From Candidatus Omnitrophota bacterium (GTDB taxonomy: Bacteria; Omnitrophota; 4484-213), in contig DAOWKH010000007.1 in the NCBI GenBank assembly GCA_030639955.1, positions 1 to 5,469 of the forward strand: a DNA stretch of 5,469 nucleotides. The letters run 5' to 3'. Under the pieces are notes generated by a model. The model was not told where the DNA came from. It searched no databases and was given only the letters and a program-made list of their open reading frames with translations. This document shows positions 1-5,448 of this stretch, piece by piece; within the stretch, counting starts at the first letter, position 1; the number at the start of each line of letters is the position of its first letter. The position numbers and the translations under genes were made by a program.

Positions 1-60
1 GGGGGTAAATTCAACTAAGGCTTTGCGAAGCACTTCCTACTTCGCAAAGCCAAGTTTCAT
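1..60 (-). other. Possible interrupted or mis-started downstream reading frame
   Basis: On the minus strand an ATG (60-58) directly follows the TAA of the deacetylase gene and has GGAG 9 nt upstream, the layout of a next gene in the operon. Its frame gives MKLGFAK and then TAG (39-37), located in the loop of the hairpin. Past the TAG the same frame is open to the window edge (EVLRKALVEFTP). It may be a gene broken by the hairpin element, or chance. The window ends too soon to decide. Confidence 0.25.
19..51. repeat. 12-bp perfect hairpin downstream of the deacetylase-family gene
   Basis: Arms 19-30 and 40-51 (GGCTTTGCGAAG and its exact complement) enclose a 9-base loop. It is followed on the minus strand by TTAGTTGAATTT rather than a T-run, so it is a poor fit to an intrinsic terminator. 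It may be another palindromic repeat; its sequence differs from the GCCTCGCC-type elements. Confidence 0.7.
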
Positions 61-834
61 TTATAACAACTCCGAAACAAATACCAACTTTATCTTTTCT
101 TTCTCAAATAAAGGAATACTCTCCTTAAGAGCTCGCAACATATCGAGATGGGGATGACCGATGCCAATTATCTTCCCTCTTTGTTGGGCAAGTTTTATTA
201 ACAAGCGAAGGCGTCCTTTAATATAGCTAACATTACGCTGATTATCCAAAAAGACCTCATTTTTAGCGCTGCGCAGCCCTAATTGGCTGGCCAGGTCATA
301 AGCAATTGATTTGCTACTTGCCCGAGCGTCAATAAAAAATAGCCCTTTCTTCTTTAAGTATTTCAAAACAGTTGTCATTAACTGTTTATTCTCGGTTGCC
401 CGCGAACCCTCATGGTTATCTACGCCGACAACATAAGGAACAGCTCGCAAATTCTTCTCTAATTGCTTCAAAACCTCTTTCCTGCTCATATCAACCAAAA
501 TTACACCCGGGCCGGGATTAACCTGCGGATAGCCGTAGGGTTCTAAGGGGAGATGAAGCAGAACTTCTTTACCTTTCTCTTTTGCTTTTTCAGCGATAAT
601 CACAGAGTAGGGCAGGTTAGGCAGAATAGAAATATTCAAGGGAACATCTAAATCTATAAACTCCTCGGCGATTTTCTTGTTATAACCAAAATCATCGATG
701 ATGATAGCCGCTCTGCCTTTATATTCTTTGGCAGGAAGGGATGAGGACTTTTGAGAGCAGCGTCTTAGTCCATAACCGAGAAAAAATCCTAAAGCAAAAG
801 CAATTAAAAGATAGATTGATAATTTCTTATACAT
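61..834 (-). CDS. Membrane-anchored divergent polysaccharide deacetylase family protein (YibQ/DUF610 type)
   Basis: A 257-residue protein with an N-terminal hydrophobic segment (about residues 5-23) preceded by lysines, so probably anchored with its domain outside the cytoplasmic membrane. A cysteine follows the segment (Cys26), but the context is not a clear lipobox. The domain shows the family series: RAAIIIDDFGYN (41-52), LNISILP (66-72), EVLLHLPLEP (90-99), GVDNHEGS (137-144), GLFFIDARAS (164-173), EVFLDN (193-198) and GIGHPH (224-229). Asp47/Asp48, His94, His141 and His227 are plausible metal or catalytic residues. The substrate is not established for this family; a cell-wall or secreted polysaccharide is an inference. 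I chose ATG 834, which overlaps the HD-GYP stop; TTG 837 immediately before it is an alternative. No strong ribosome site is near, in line with coupling. The stop is TAA. Confidence 0.88.
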   Translation of the reverse strand: MYKKLSIYLLIAFALGFFLGYGLRRCSQKSSSLPAKEYKGRAAIIIDDFGYNKKIAEEFIDLDVPLNISILPNLPYSVIIAEKAKEKGKEVLLHLPLEPYGYPQVNPGPGVILVDMSRKEVLKQLEKNLRAVPYVVGVDNHEGSRATENKQLMTTVLKYLKKKGLFFIDARASSKSIAYDLASQLGLRSAKNEVFLDNQRNVSYIKGRLRLLIKLAQQRGKIIGIGHPHLDMLRALKESIPLFEKEKIKLVFVSELL

Positions 835-1847
835 CAAAGATTAAAATCGTTTTCTCTTCTCCAGAATAATTCTTCTTTCTCATCCACCAATTGAACAGCA
901 ATCTCAACAATATGCCTATCGTAAATCTCACCTGCACCCCTTTTAAGCTCTGCAAGCGTTTTATCTAATCCGAGAGCCGCCCGGTAGGGTCTATGAGATG
1001 TCATCGCTTCTAAGACATCAGCCACCGCTAATATTCTTGCCTCCATTATAACCTCATTGCCCTTTAATCCCCGTGGATAGCCCGAGCCATCAAGGCGCTC
1101 ATGATGTTGATATACTGCTTCTGATAGAGGAGAGGGAAATTTAATCTTGCTTAATATATCAAAACACTTCTGAGGATGCTCTTGAATAATCGCATATTCC
1201 GATTTGTTGAGTTTCGCGGGTTTGGATAATATCTCCATAGGCACTGCTATTTTGCCAATATCGTGCAATTCCCCGGCCATATATATATCAACAACTTTAT
1301 TCTCGGGCCACCCCAATTTTTTAGTGATATGCTCGGCAATAACGGCTACGCCGAGAGCATGAATTGATGTGTACTTATCTTTCATTTCAAATGCCTTGGA
1401 AAGGGCAGCAACCGCTTGTTTTGTTATCTTAAGCTTCTCTTCTTCAACCTGACTGCGCTGAGTAATGTCTCGGGTTATCCCCATAATGCCAATGATATTT
1501 TCACTCTGGTCTTTCCTTGGCAGTTTTGTAGTGGAAACATAATGATGAGAACCATCGGGTCGTGTTGTTCTCTCTACTTTATCGATAATCGACTCACCTG
1601 TTTGCATAACTTTCATATCATCTTCGGTCATATTTCTTGCTTCTTTTTCAGGAAAAAAATCAAAATCTGTTTTACCGATTACATTCTCAGGTCTCAGTCC
1701 CAGACCTTCAGCATGTGCCTTGTTAACCATAATGAGATACCCTTTGCTATCCTTGAAATAAATGGCATCGGGAATTTCATCCAAAAGATTCCGGATTAAT
1801 TCTGTCTTAATCCGACGTCCGGGAAATATATACTTTTTCTTTTTCAT
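834..1847 (-). CDS. PAS domain + HD-GYP probable cyclic-di-GMP phosphodiesterase
   Basis: Cytosolic signalling protein of 337 residues with no membrane segment. A PAS sensor domain occupies about residues 15-132 (LDEIPDAIYFKDSKGYLIMVN at the start, ending in GIMGITRDIT), followed by a short helical linker. An HD-GYP domain spans about 143-330: His163, HD pair in GELHDIGK (192-199), His224, HHERLDGSGYP (248-258) and Asp277 in AVADVLEAMTSHRPYR. These metal-binding and GYP residues are all present, so hydrolysis of cyclic di-GMP is likely; the ligand of the PAS domain is unknown. ATG 1847 has GGAG 7 nt upstream. The TGA stop shares one base with the ATG of the deacetylase-family gene (TGATG), implying coupled translation and perhaps a joint role at the cell envelope. 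There is no receiver or GGDEF domain. Confidence 0.93.
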   Translation of the reverse strand: MKKKKYIFPGRRIKTELIRNLLDEIPDAIYFKDSKGYLIMVNKAHAEGLGLRPENVIGKTDFDFFPEKEARNMTEDDMKVMQTGESIIDKVERTTRPDGSHHYVSTTKLPRKDQSENIIGIMGITRDITQRSQVEEEKLKITKQAVAALSKAFEMKDKYTSIHALGVAVIAEHITKKLGWPENKVVDIYMAGELHDIGKIAVPMEILSKPAKLNKSEYAIIQEHPQKCFDILSKIKFPSPLSEAVYQHHERLDGSGYPRGLKGNEVIMEARILAVADVLEAMTSHRPYRAALGLDKTLAELKRGAGEIYDRHIVEIAVQLVDEKEELFWRRENDFNL

Positions 1848-1854
1848 TTTTATT

Positions 1855-1858
1855 CTCC
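1855..1858 (-). promoter_or_regulatory. Shine-Dalgarno site of the HD-GYP gene, partly inside a hairpin
   Basis: GGAG lies 7 nt before ATG 1847 on the minus strand. Its first two bases are in the closing arm of the tRNA-end hairpin. Folding of that hairpin, versus maturation of the tRNA, could change access to the site. That role is inference. Confidence 0.6.
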
Positions 1859-1877
1859 ATCCGCCTGAGGCGGATGG
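1857..1877. repeat. Perfect hairpin sharing the CCA of tRNA-Ser(GCT) and the ribosome site of the HD-GYP gene
   Basis: Arms 1857-1865 and 1869-1877 form 9 perfect base pairs with a 3-nt loop. On the minus strand it opens with the tRNA CCA and closes with the first two bases of the GGAG ribosome-binding site of the next gene. It resembles the hairpin at the other tRNA end (both begin CCATCC and continue with a GCC-rich arm). Confidence 0.8.
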
Positions 1878-1966
1878 CGGAGAGGCCGGGATTCGAACCC
1901 GGGGATCAGTTTAACCCGATCAACCGCTTAGCAGGCGGCTCCTTTCAGCCACTCAGGCACCTCTCC
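1875..1966 (-). tRNA. tRNA-Ser, anticodon GCT, CCA encoded
   Basis: Reads AGC and AGU codons. The acceptor stem GGAGAGG/CCTCTCC pairs 1960-1966 with 1879-1885, the discriminator is G (1878) and the CCA is at 1877-1875. The anticodon loop CTGCTAA has GCT at 1932-1930. The variable arm is long (GATCGG/CTGATC, 6 bp with one G-U pair), and the T arm is CCGGG-TTCGAAT-CCCGG. The length is 92 nt with CCA. The gene lies downstream of tRNA-Ser(CGA) and 27 nt before the HD-GYP start codon, so it is probably cotranscribed with both. Confidence 0.96.
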
Positions 1967-1968
1967 AC

Positions 1969-2040
1969 TTTTGGCAAATTGCTTATGGCTTATTGCAAAT
2001 AGCTTGAACCATTTGCCATCTGCTATTAGCCATTTGCTAG
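1969..2040. repeat. Degenerate 7-bp-phased repeat tract
   Basis: On the plus strand the dinucleotide GC falls with its C at 1975, 1982, 1989, 1996, 2003, then (after one 13-base step) 2016, 2023, 2030 and 2037, an almost unbroken 7-base phase. The other five positions are A/T-rich and variable, so units are related to GCNNATN rather than identical. Together with the palindromes this accounts for nearly all of the 160-base spacer between the tRNAs; I see no gene in it. The same phase is present in the heptamers inside purD. Confidence 0.75.
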
Positions 2041-2050
2041 TTTGGCGGAC

Positions 2051-2102
2051 CGCCTCGCCCGTCAAAATTCGGAGAATTTTGCCGAGGCGGGCGAGTCTCG
2101 CC
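2051..2102. repeat. GC-rich palindromic element in the tRNA spacer
   Basis: The inner stem CAAAATTC/GAATTTTG (2063-2070 and 2074-2081) is perfect, with loop GGA. The outer stem CGCCTCG/CGAGGCG (2051-2057 and 2083-2089) is also perfect, separated from the inner one by CCCGT on one side and a single C on the other. An adjoining 13-bp palindrome GGCGAGTCTCGCC occupies 2090-2102. The outer boxes GCCTCGCC and AGGCGGGCG also bound the palindrome inside purD, suggesting one repeat family. Confidence 0.7.
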
Positions 2103-2129
2103 ATCTCGCCACCTTTGGTGGCGGGATGG
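2101..2129. repeat. Hairpin starting at the CCA of tRNA-Ser(CGA)
   Basis: Arms 2101-2113 and 2117-2129 are 13 bp with one mismatch and a 3-nt loop (TTT on plus). On the minus strand the first three bases of the hairpin are the tRNA CCA. No T-run follows, so it is not a standard terminator. It could be a processing structure or a palindromic repeat that shares its end with the tRNA. Confidence 0.75.
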
Positions 2130-2214
2130 CGGAAGGAGCAGGATTCGAACCTGCGAGACCTTTCGGCCTAACGCTTTTCGAGAGCGCCGCAATCGTCCGC
2201 TCTGCCATCCTTCC
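2127..2214 (-). tRNA. tRNA-Ser, anticodon CGA, CCA encoded
   Basis: Reads UCG codons. The acceptor stem pairs 2208-2214 with 2131-2137 (GGAAGGA/TCCTTCC), the discriminator is G (2130) and the CCA is genomic (2129-2127). The anticodon loop CTCGAAA (2182-2176) carries CGA at 2180-2178. A long type II variable arm (AGGCC/GGTCT with a GAAA loop) and the T arm GCAGG-TTCGAAT-CCTGC identify a class II serine tRNA. The length is 88 nt with CCA. G1 is shared with the rpiB stop codon, and the CCA is part of a downstream hairpin. Confidence 0.96.
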
Positions 2215-2660
2215 TACTGCCTATTTTCCTCAAACTCCTCTATCTGCTTTAATCTGCGGCTGTGCCGCTCACCTAAAAAGTCAGATTTCAGCCAAATTTT
2301 GCATATATGCCCTGCTAACTTTTTCTCAATGAGCATTCCGGGCAGAATTAGAACATTAGCATTGTTATGCTCTCTGCTTAACCTTGCCCCTTCAGGAGAA
2401 AAACAAAACGCAGCGCGGATATTCTTTACCTTATTTGCGGCAATAGACATCCCAATTCCGGTGGCACAGATCAAAACCCCTCGATCAAATTCTCCCTTTG
2501 CTACTGCTAAGGCCAGAGGAAATGCAATCTGGGGATAATTGCAGGACTTCGAGCTGTTGGTGCCAAAATCAAGGACGGTGTGCTTATCCTTTCTCAACAG
2601 CGGTTTTAAATACTTTTTTAATTCATAACCTCGATGGTCAGAACCGATAGCTATCCTCAC
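2214..2660 (-). CDS. rpiB: Ribose-5-phosphate isomerase B
   Basis: Interconverts ribose 5-phosphate and ribulose 5-phosphate in the non-oxidative pentose phosphate pathway, supplying PRPP for the purine genes upstream. The 148-residue protein matches the RpiB/LacAB family: MRIAIGSDHRGYELK at the N terminus (Asp8, His9), catalytic-type Cys65 in ICATGIGMSIAANK (64-77), SREHNNANVL (95-104, with His98) and GERHSRRLKQI (130-140) with phosphate-binding-type arginines. Start GTG 2660 overlaps the upstream stop (GTGA) and has a consensus AGGAGG site. The TAG stop is unusual in position: its final G (2214) is also G1 of the downstream tRNA-Ser. RNase P processing of a shared transcript would therefore cut inside the stop codon. 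LacA/LacB-type galactose-6-phosphate isomerases share the fold; the neighbours favour RpiB. Confidence 0.95.
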   Translation of the reverse strand: MRIAIGSDHRGYELKKYLKPLLRKDKHTVLDFGTNSSKSCNYPQIAFPLALAVAKGEFDRGVLICATGIGMSIAANKVKNIRAAFCFSPEGARLSREHNNANVLILPGMLIEKKLAGHICKIWLKSDFLGERHSRRLKQIEEFEENRQ

Positions 2661-3697
2661 AAAACCTCCTTTATTCTTTTCATTACCTTGGGCATCTCTT
2701 TTTTTATAAGCTCAAAATAATCCTGATAGATATTCAAGGGTCTGCCAATGGGATCAGCTACATCTAAAACAAAAATCCTTTCCTTTACCCACGGAACCCT
2801 TTTTGAAATAACATCTTTGTGATATTCCTGCATCACAAAAATTATGTCGGCTGTCTTGAGCATTTCTTCTGTTAATACCTTTGTTTTGTAATCAGAAACA
2901 TCGATCCCTTCTTTCTGCAGAACCTCTATTGTCTCGCGAGTGGGAGAAACCTCTGGAAGGGCAGAAACCCCGGCCGAAATAACCTTAATATTTTTTATTC
3001 CCTTCTCAGCGAGGAGCTTTTTTAATAGCCCCTCAGCCATAATACTCCTGCAGGTATTGCCGGTGCAGACAAAAAGCACTGTTCTTTGCTCCAGGGTCTT
3101 TTTTAACTCTCTTTGCTCAATTGCTCCTTGACGCAGAACCCTTGGTTTAACAGTAGTTAAATCTAAAACTGTGGATTCCTCACCTAATTTGGTCTTTCCT
3201 CCATCAATGGCTAAATTTACTTTACCATCTAAATCTTTCAGCGCTTCTTCAAGAGTAACTGGAGGCCGAGCGCCGCTAATGTTGGCACTGGGAGCAACCA
3301 AAAATGTTTTGCTCTCGCTAATCAATCTCTGGGCAATCTTATTATCGGGCAGACGCAAACCTATACTTTTTTCTTTTGTTTTCAAAATCAGGGTTAAAGG
3401 ACCGGGCCAAAAAGCTTCGCTAAGAGCATAAAAAATTGGCGGAAGATTTTTAACTAATCTTTCGGCATCCTCTTTGCAGGCAATATGCACACTTAGAGGT
3501 CTATTTTGCGGGCGTTTCTTAATCTCGTAAACCCTTTGCATTGCTTTTGGATTAGCAAAATCTGCCCCCAAGCCATAAACTGTCTCAGTAGGGAAAATAA
3601 CCAATCCCCCTGTTTTGATTATTTCAGCTGCTTCTTTTATTCCCTCTATCTCGGGATTTTGGGAATTAAGTTTTAATACTCTTGTTTTTTTGTTCAA
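2657..3697 (-). CDS. Fusion: threonylcarbamoyl-AMP synthase (TsaC/Sua5/YrdC) + low-molecular-weight phosphatase (YwlE-like)
   Basis: Two-domain cytosolic protein of 346 residues. Residues about 13-195 are a YrdC-type L-threonylcarbamoyl-AMP synthase, which makes the activated precursor for tRNA t6A37: PTETVYGLGAD (36-46), KKRPQNRPLSVH (60-71), PGPLTLIL (98-105), PSANISG (136-142) and ESTVLDLT (174-181). It lacks the extra C-terminal domain of full-length Sua5. Residues about 205-346 are a low-molecular-weight phosphatase with the CX5R loop CTGNTCRS (Cys211-Arg217) and the general-acid ADP motif (Asp315). Thr215 matches the threonine that gives B. subtilis YwlE its phosphoarginine preference; tyrosine phosphatases usually have Ile there. 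The Pro that often follows CRS is Ile. The start is TTG with a good ribosome site, overlapping purE by 32 nt; the TGA stop overlaps rpiB in GTGA. The two activities in one chain, followed by rpiB, mirror Bacillus ywlC-ywlE-ywlF. Confidence 0.93.
   Translation of the reverse strand: MNKKTRVLKLNSQNPEIEGIKEAAEIIKTGGLVIFPTETVYGLGADFANPKAMQRVYEIKKRPQNRPLSVHIACKEDAERLVKNLPPIFYALSEAFWPGPLTLILKTKEKSIGLRLPDNKIAQRLISESKTFLVAPSANISGARPPVTLEEALKDLDGKVNLAIDGGKTKLGEESTVLDLTTVKPRVLRQGAIEQRELKKTLEQRTVLFVCTGNTCRSIMAEGLLKKLLAEKGIKNIKVISAGVSALPEVSPTRETIEVLQKEGIDVSDYKTKVLTEEMLKTADIIFVMQEYHKDVISKRVPWVKERIFVLDVADPIGRPLNIYQDYFELIKKEMPKVMKRIKEVL
2665..2670 (-). promoter_or_regulatory. Strong Shine-Dalgarno sequence of rpiB
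   Basis: The minus strand reads AGGAGG, then TTTT, then GTG 2660. This consensus site fixes GTG as the rpiB start and lies inside the last codons of the fusion gene. Confidence 0.75.
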
Positions 3698-4160
3698 CTT
3701 TCTTCCTTAATTCTCTTTTATATATTTGAATCCTTTTGTTAATCTCTTCATCGCTTATCCCTAAAATCTGAACTGCAAAAATAGCTGCATTCTTTGCCCC
3801 GGTTTTGCCAATCGCCATACAGCCAAGCGGCACGCCGCTGGGCATCTGGACGGTAGAAAGCAGGGAGTCCAGACCCTTTAGGGTTTTAGTTTCTATAGGA
3901 ATGCCAATCACCGGCAAAGTAGTGTGGGCGGCAATTGCCCCGGCTAAAGCGGCAGCTCCGCCGGCAGCGGCAATGATTATTTTTATCCCTCGCTTGGCGG
4001 CATTAGAGGCAAATTCAGAGACCTTTTTGGGACTGCGGTGGGCAGAAAGAATCTTTAGTTCGTAAGCAATCTCAAATTTCTTTAAAATCTTTTCCGTTTC
4101 TCTTATCGTGGGCAAATCCGAATCACTACCGATGACTATACTAACAATTGGTTTTTTCAT
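3666..4160 (-). CDS. purE: N5-carboxyaminoimidazole ribonucleotide mutase, PurE (probably class I)
   Basis: Purine-pathway enzyme that makes 4-carboxy-AIR; class I members convert the N5-CAIR produced by PurK. The 164 residues match the usual length. Visible motifs are GSDSDLP (11-17), SAHRSP (39-44, with the catalytic-type His41), AAAGGAAALAG (64-74) and a C-terminal stretch GLDSLLSTVQMPSGVPLG followed by AIGKTGAKNAA. The glycine-rich motif reads AALAG where the E. coli enzyme has AHLPG, so a His and a Pro are replaced by Ala; His41 is kept. Start ATG 4160 lies inside the end of purD (20-nt overlap) with GAGGG about 4 nt upstream, consistent with translational coupling. The TAA stop lies 32 nt inside the next gene. 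No purK is visible here, so class I is inferred from motif style and length. Confidence 0.95.
   Translation of the reverse strand: MKKPIVSIVIGSDSDLPTIRETEKILKKFEIAYELKILSAHRSPKKVSEFASNAAKRGIKIIIAAAGGAAALAGAIAAHTTLPVIGIPIETKTLKGLDSLLSTVQMPSGVPLGCMAIGKTGAKNAAIFAVQILGISDEEINKRIQIYKRELRKKVEQKNKSIKT
3704..3708 (-). promoter_or_regulatory. Shine-Dalgarno sequence supporting a TTG start for the TsaC-phosphatase fusion
   Basis: On the minus strand AAGGA lies 6 nt before TTG 3697, inside the 3' end of purE. No ATG or GTG occurs in frame between here and the first conserved residues of the TsaC domain. This site therefore favours the TTG as the true start. Confidence 0.6.
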
Positions 4161-5448
4161 TTAACCCTCTCTTTCCAATATCCCTCCGATATTGCATTCC
4201 TTCAAAATGAATCTTGTTTACTTCTCTATATACCTTATTTATCGCCTCTTCTAAACTATCTCCCAAAGCCGTAATTCCTAACACCCTCCCGCCGTTGGTA
4301 ACAATACTTTGACGGTGAGCCAGCCTCGCCGACTTGGCTAGGCGGGCGGTGAGCGGTGAGCGGTTAGCGGAAAACTTCGTTCCTGCGTGAAAAACTAATG
4401 CGTCTTTTACTTTATCCAAACCAAAAATCTCTTTTTCCTTTTCATATTTCCCAGGATAACCTTTCGAGGCAAGCACGACGCAAACTGCCGATTGTGGGCT
4501 TATGTCTAATTTTATTTCATTTAATTTATTATCAACAACGGCTAAAAAGATTTCTACTAAATCATTATTCAAGCGGGGCAAAACTGCCTGGGTCTCGGGG
4601 TCACCAAAGCGAACATTAAATTCTAAAATGCTTATATTCTCTTTGCTAATCATCATGCCGGCATAAATTACTCCTTTATAAACTATCCCCTCCGAATTTA
4701 ATCCTTGGATAATTCTTTGCAGTATATTTTCTTTTGCAAAATTAGATATCGGTGAATAAGCACCCATCCCGCCGGTATTCGGACCTCTGTCGCCATCGTA
4801 AATCTGTTTGTGGTCTTGAGAAGAAGGCAGAGGTAAAATTGTGCTACCATCAGTAAAGGCAATAATAGACGCTTCCTCACCGGTTAAAAATTTCTCAATA
4901 ATTATTTTTTCACCGGCGCTACCAAATGCCTTCTCGCGCATCATCTTATAGATAGTGTTCTCGCCCTCCTCTTTACTGTGAACAACAATTGCTCCTTTGC
5001 CCGCGGCTAAGCCATCGGCTTTGATTACACAAGGAAAGTCTATCTTTTGCAGATAGGCAATTGCCTTTTCGTAATTGTCAAAGACCACAAAATCAGCCGT
5101 AGGGATGGCGTATTTGCGCATCAACTCTTTGGCAAATATCTTGCTCCCCTCCAACTGGGCGGCTTGCTTGTTAGGACCAAAAATCTTCAAGCCCTCGTTT
5201 TCAAATTCATCAACTATCCCCGCTACCAATGGAGCTTCAGGACCGACAATGGTTAAATCAATATTCTTTTGCTTAGCAAAATTGGCTAATTCCTTTATAT
5301 CAACAGGAGAGATATCTATACACTCGGCGAGTTCGCTTATTCCGGTATTGCCCGGGGCACAAAAAATCTTATTTACTTTCTTGCTCTGGGCAATCTTCCA
5401 GACCAAGCAGTGTTCCCTTCCCCCTGAACCGATCACCAAAATTTTCAT
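4141..5448 (-). CDS. purD: Phosphoribosylamine--glycine ligase (GAR synthetase) carrying an in-frame repeat insertion
   Basis: Cytosolic enzyme of de novo purine synthesis that joins phosphoribosylamine and glycine, using ATP, to form GAR. The 435-residue protein shows the family in order: N-terminal Rossmann-like segment MKILVIGSGGREH (1-13), GPEAPLVAG (69-77), ATP-grasp domain with KADGLAAGKG (143-152) and SSQDHKQIYDGDRGPNTGGMG (about 209-229), metal-binding LEFNVRFGDPETQ (275-287), and a C-terminal domain with HAGTK (354-358) and TNGGRVLG (384-391). I chose ATG 5448 because the protein then begins with the conserved MKILVIGSGG, and GGGGAAG lies just upstream; the frame stays open to the window edge but adds only seven non-conserved residues. 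The TAG stop overlaps purE by 20 nt. Odd: residues 360-381 (Ser, Arg, Leu and Ala rich) replace the usual short loop between HAGTK and VTNGG and are encoded by repeat DNA. The frame and all core motifs are intact, so the gene is probably functional. Confidence 0.97.
   Translation of the reverse strand: MKILVIGSGGREHCLVWKIAQSKKVNKIFCAPGNTGISELAECIDISPVDIKELANFAKQKNIDLTIVGPEAPLVAGIVDEFENEGLKIFGPNKQAAQLEGSKIFAKELMRKYAIPTADFVVFDNYEKAIAYLQKIDFPCVIKADGLAAGKGAIVVHSKEEGENTIYKMMREKAFGSAGEKIIIEKFLTGEEASIIAFTDGSTILPLPSSQDHKQIYDGDRGPNTGGMGAYSPISNFAKENILQRIIQGLNSEGIVYKGVIYAGMMISKENISILEFNVRFGDPETQAVLPRLNNDLVEIFLAVVDNKLNEIKLDISPQSAVCVVLASKGYPGKYEKEKEIFGLDKVKDALVFHAGTKFSANRSPLTARLAKSARLAHRQSIVTNGGRVLGITALGDSLEEAINKVYREVNKIHFEGMQYRRDIGKRGLNEKTNC
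4306..4371. repeat. In-frame palindrome plus heptamer repeat insertion inside purD
   Basis: These 66 bases encode PurD residues 360-381 and have no counterpart in the short loop of ordinary PurD proteins such as that of E. coli (recalled). On the plus strand a GC-rich imperfect palindrome has arms 4319-4330 and 4336-4347 (two mismatches) and loop 4331-4335. It is flanked by CGGTGAG heptamers: one copy at 4313-4319 on the left, then CGGTGAG (4347-4353), CGGTGAG (4354-4360) and CGGTTAG (4361-4367) on the right. Removing the 27 bases 4320-4346 joins the left and right heptamers in perfect register and keeps the reading frame. The palindrome therefore looks nested in a heptamer tract. The tract itself may be an earlier insertion. 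The exact outer borders are inferred. Confidence 0.8.

Noticed and set aside
37..39. TAG recoding (pyrrolysine or readthrough) in the short frame after the deacetylase gene
   Set aside because: TAG ends purD and rpiB normally in this window, and nothing resembles a recoding signal or the needed machinery.
19..51. Intrinsic terminator at the end of the cluster
   Set aside because: The stem is strong, but neither side has the T-run needed for a standard terminator.
1792..1814. 8-bp inverted repeat CGGATTAA/TTAATCCG
   Set aside because: It lies inside the early HD-GYP coding region, is AT-rich, and has no link to the other palindromes; chance is sufficient.
1967..2126. CRISPR-like array between the tRNAs
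   Set aside because: Units are 7 bases and degenerate, with no spacers or long conserved repeats.
1971..2332. Plus-strand open frames across the spacer and tRNAs
   Set aside because: They run antisense through two tRNA genes, repeats and the end of rpiB, and show no protein-like conservation.
4306..4371. purD as a pseudogene because of the insertion
   Set aside because: The insertion length is a multiple of three, no stop is introduced, and all catalytic motifs on both sides are intact.
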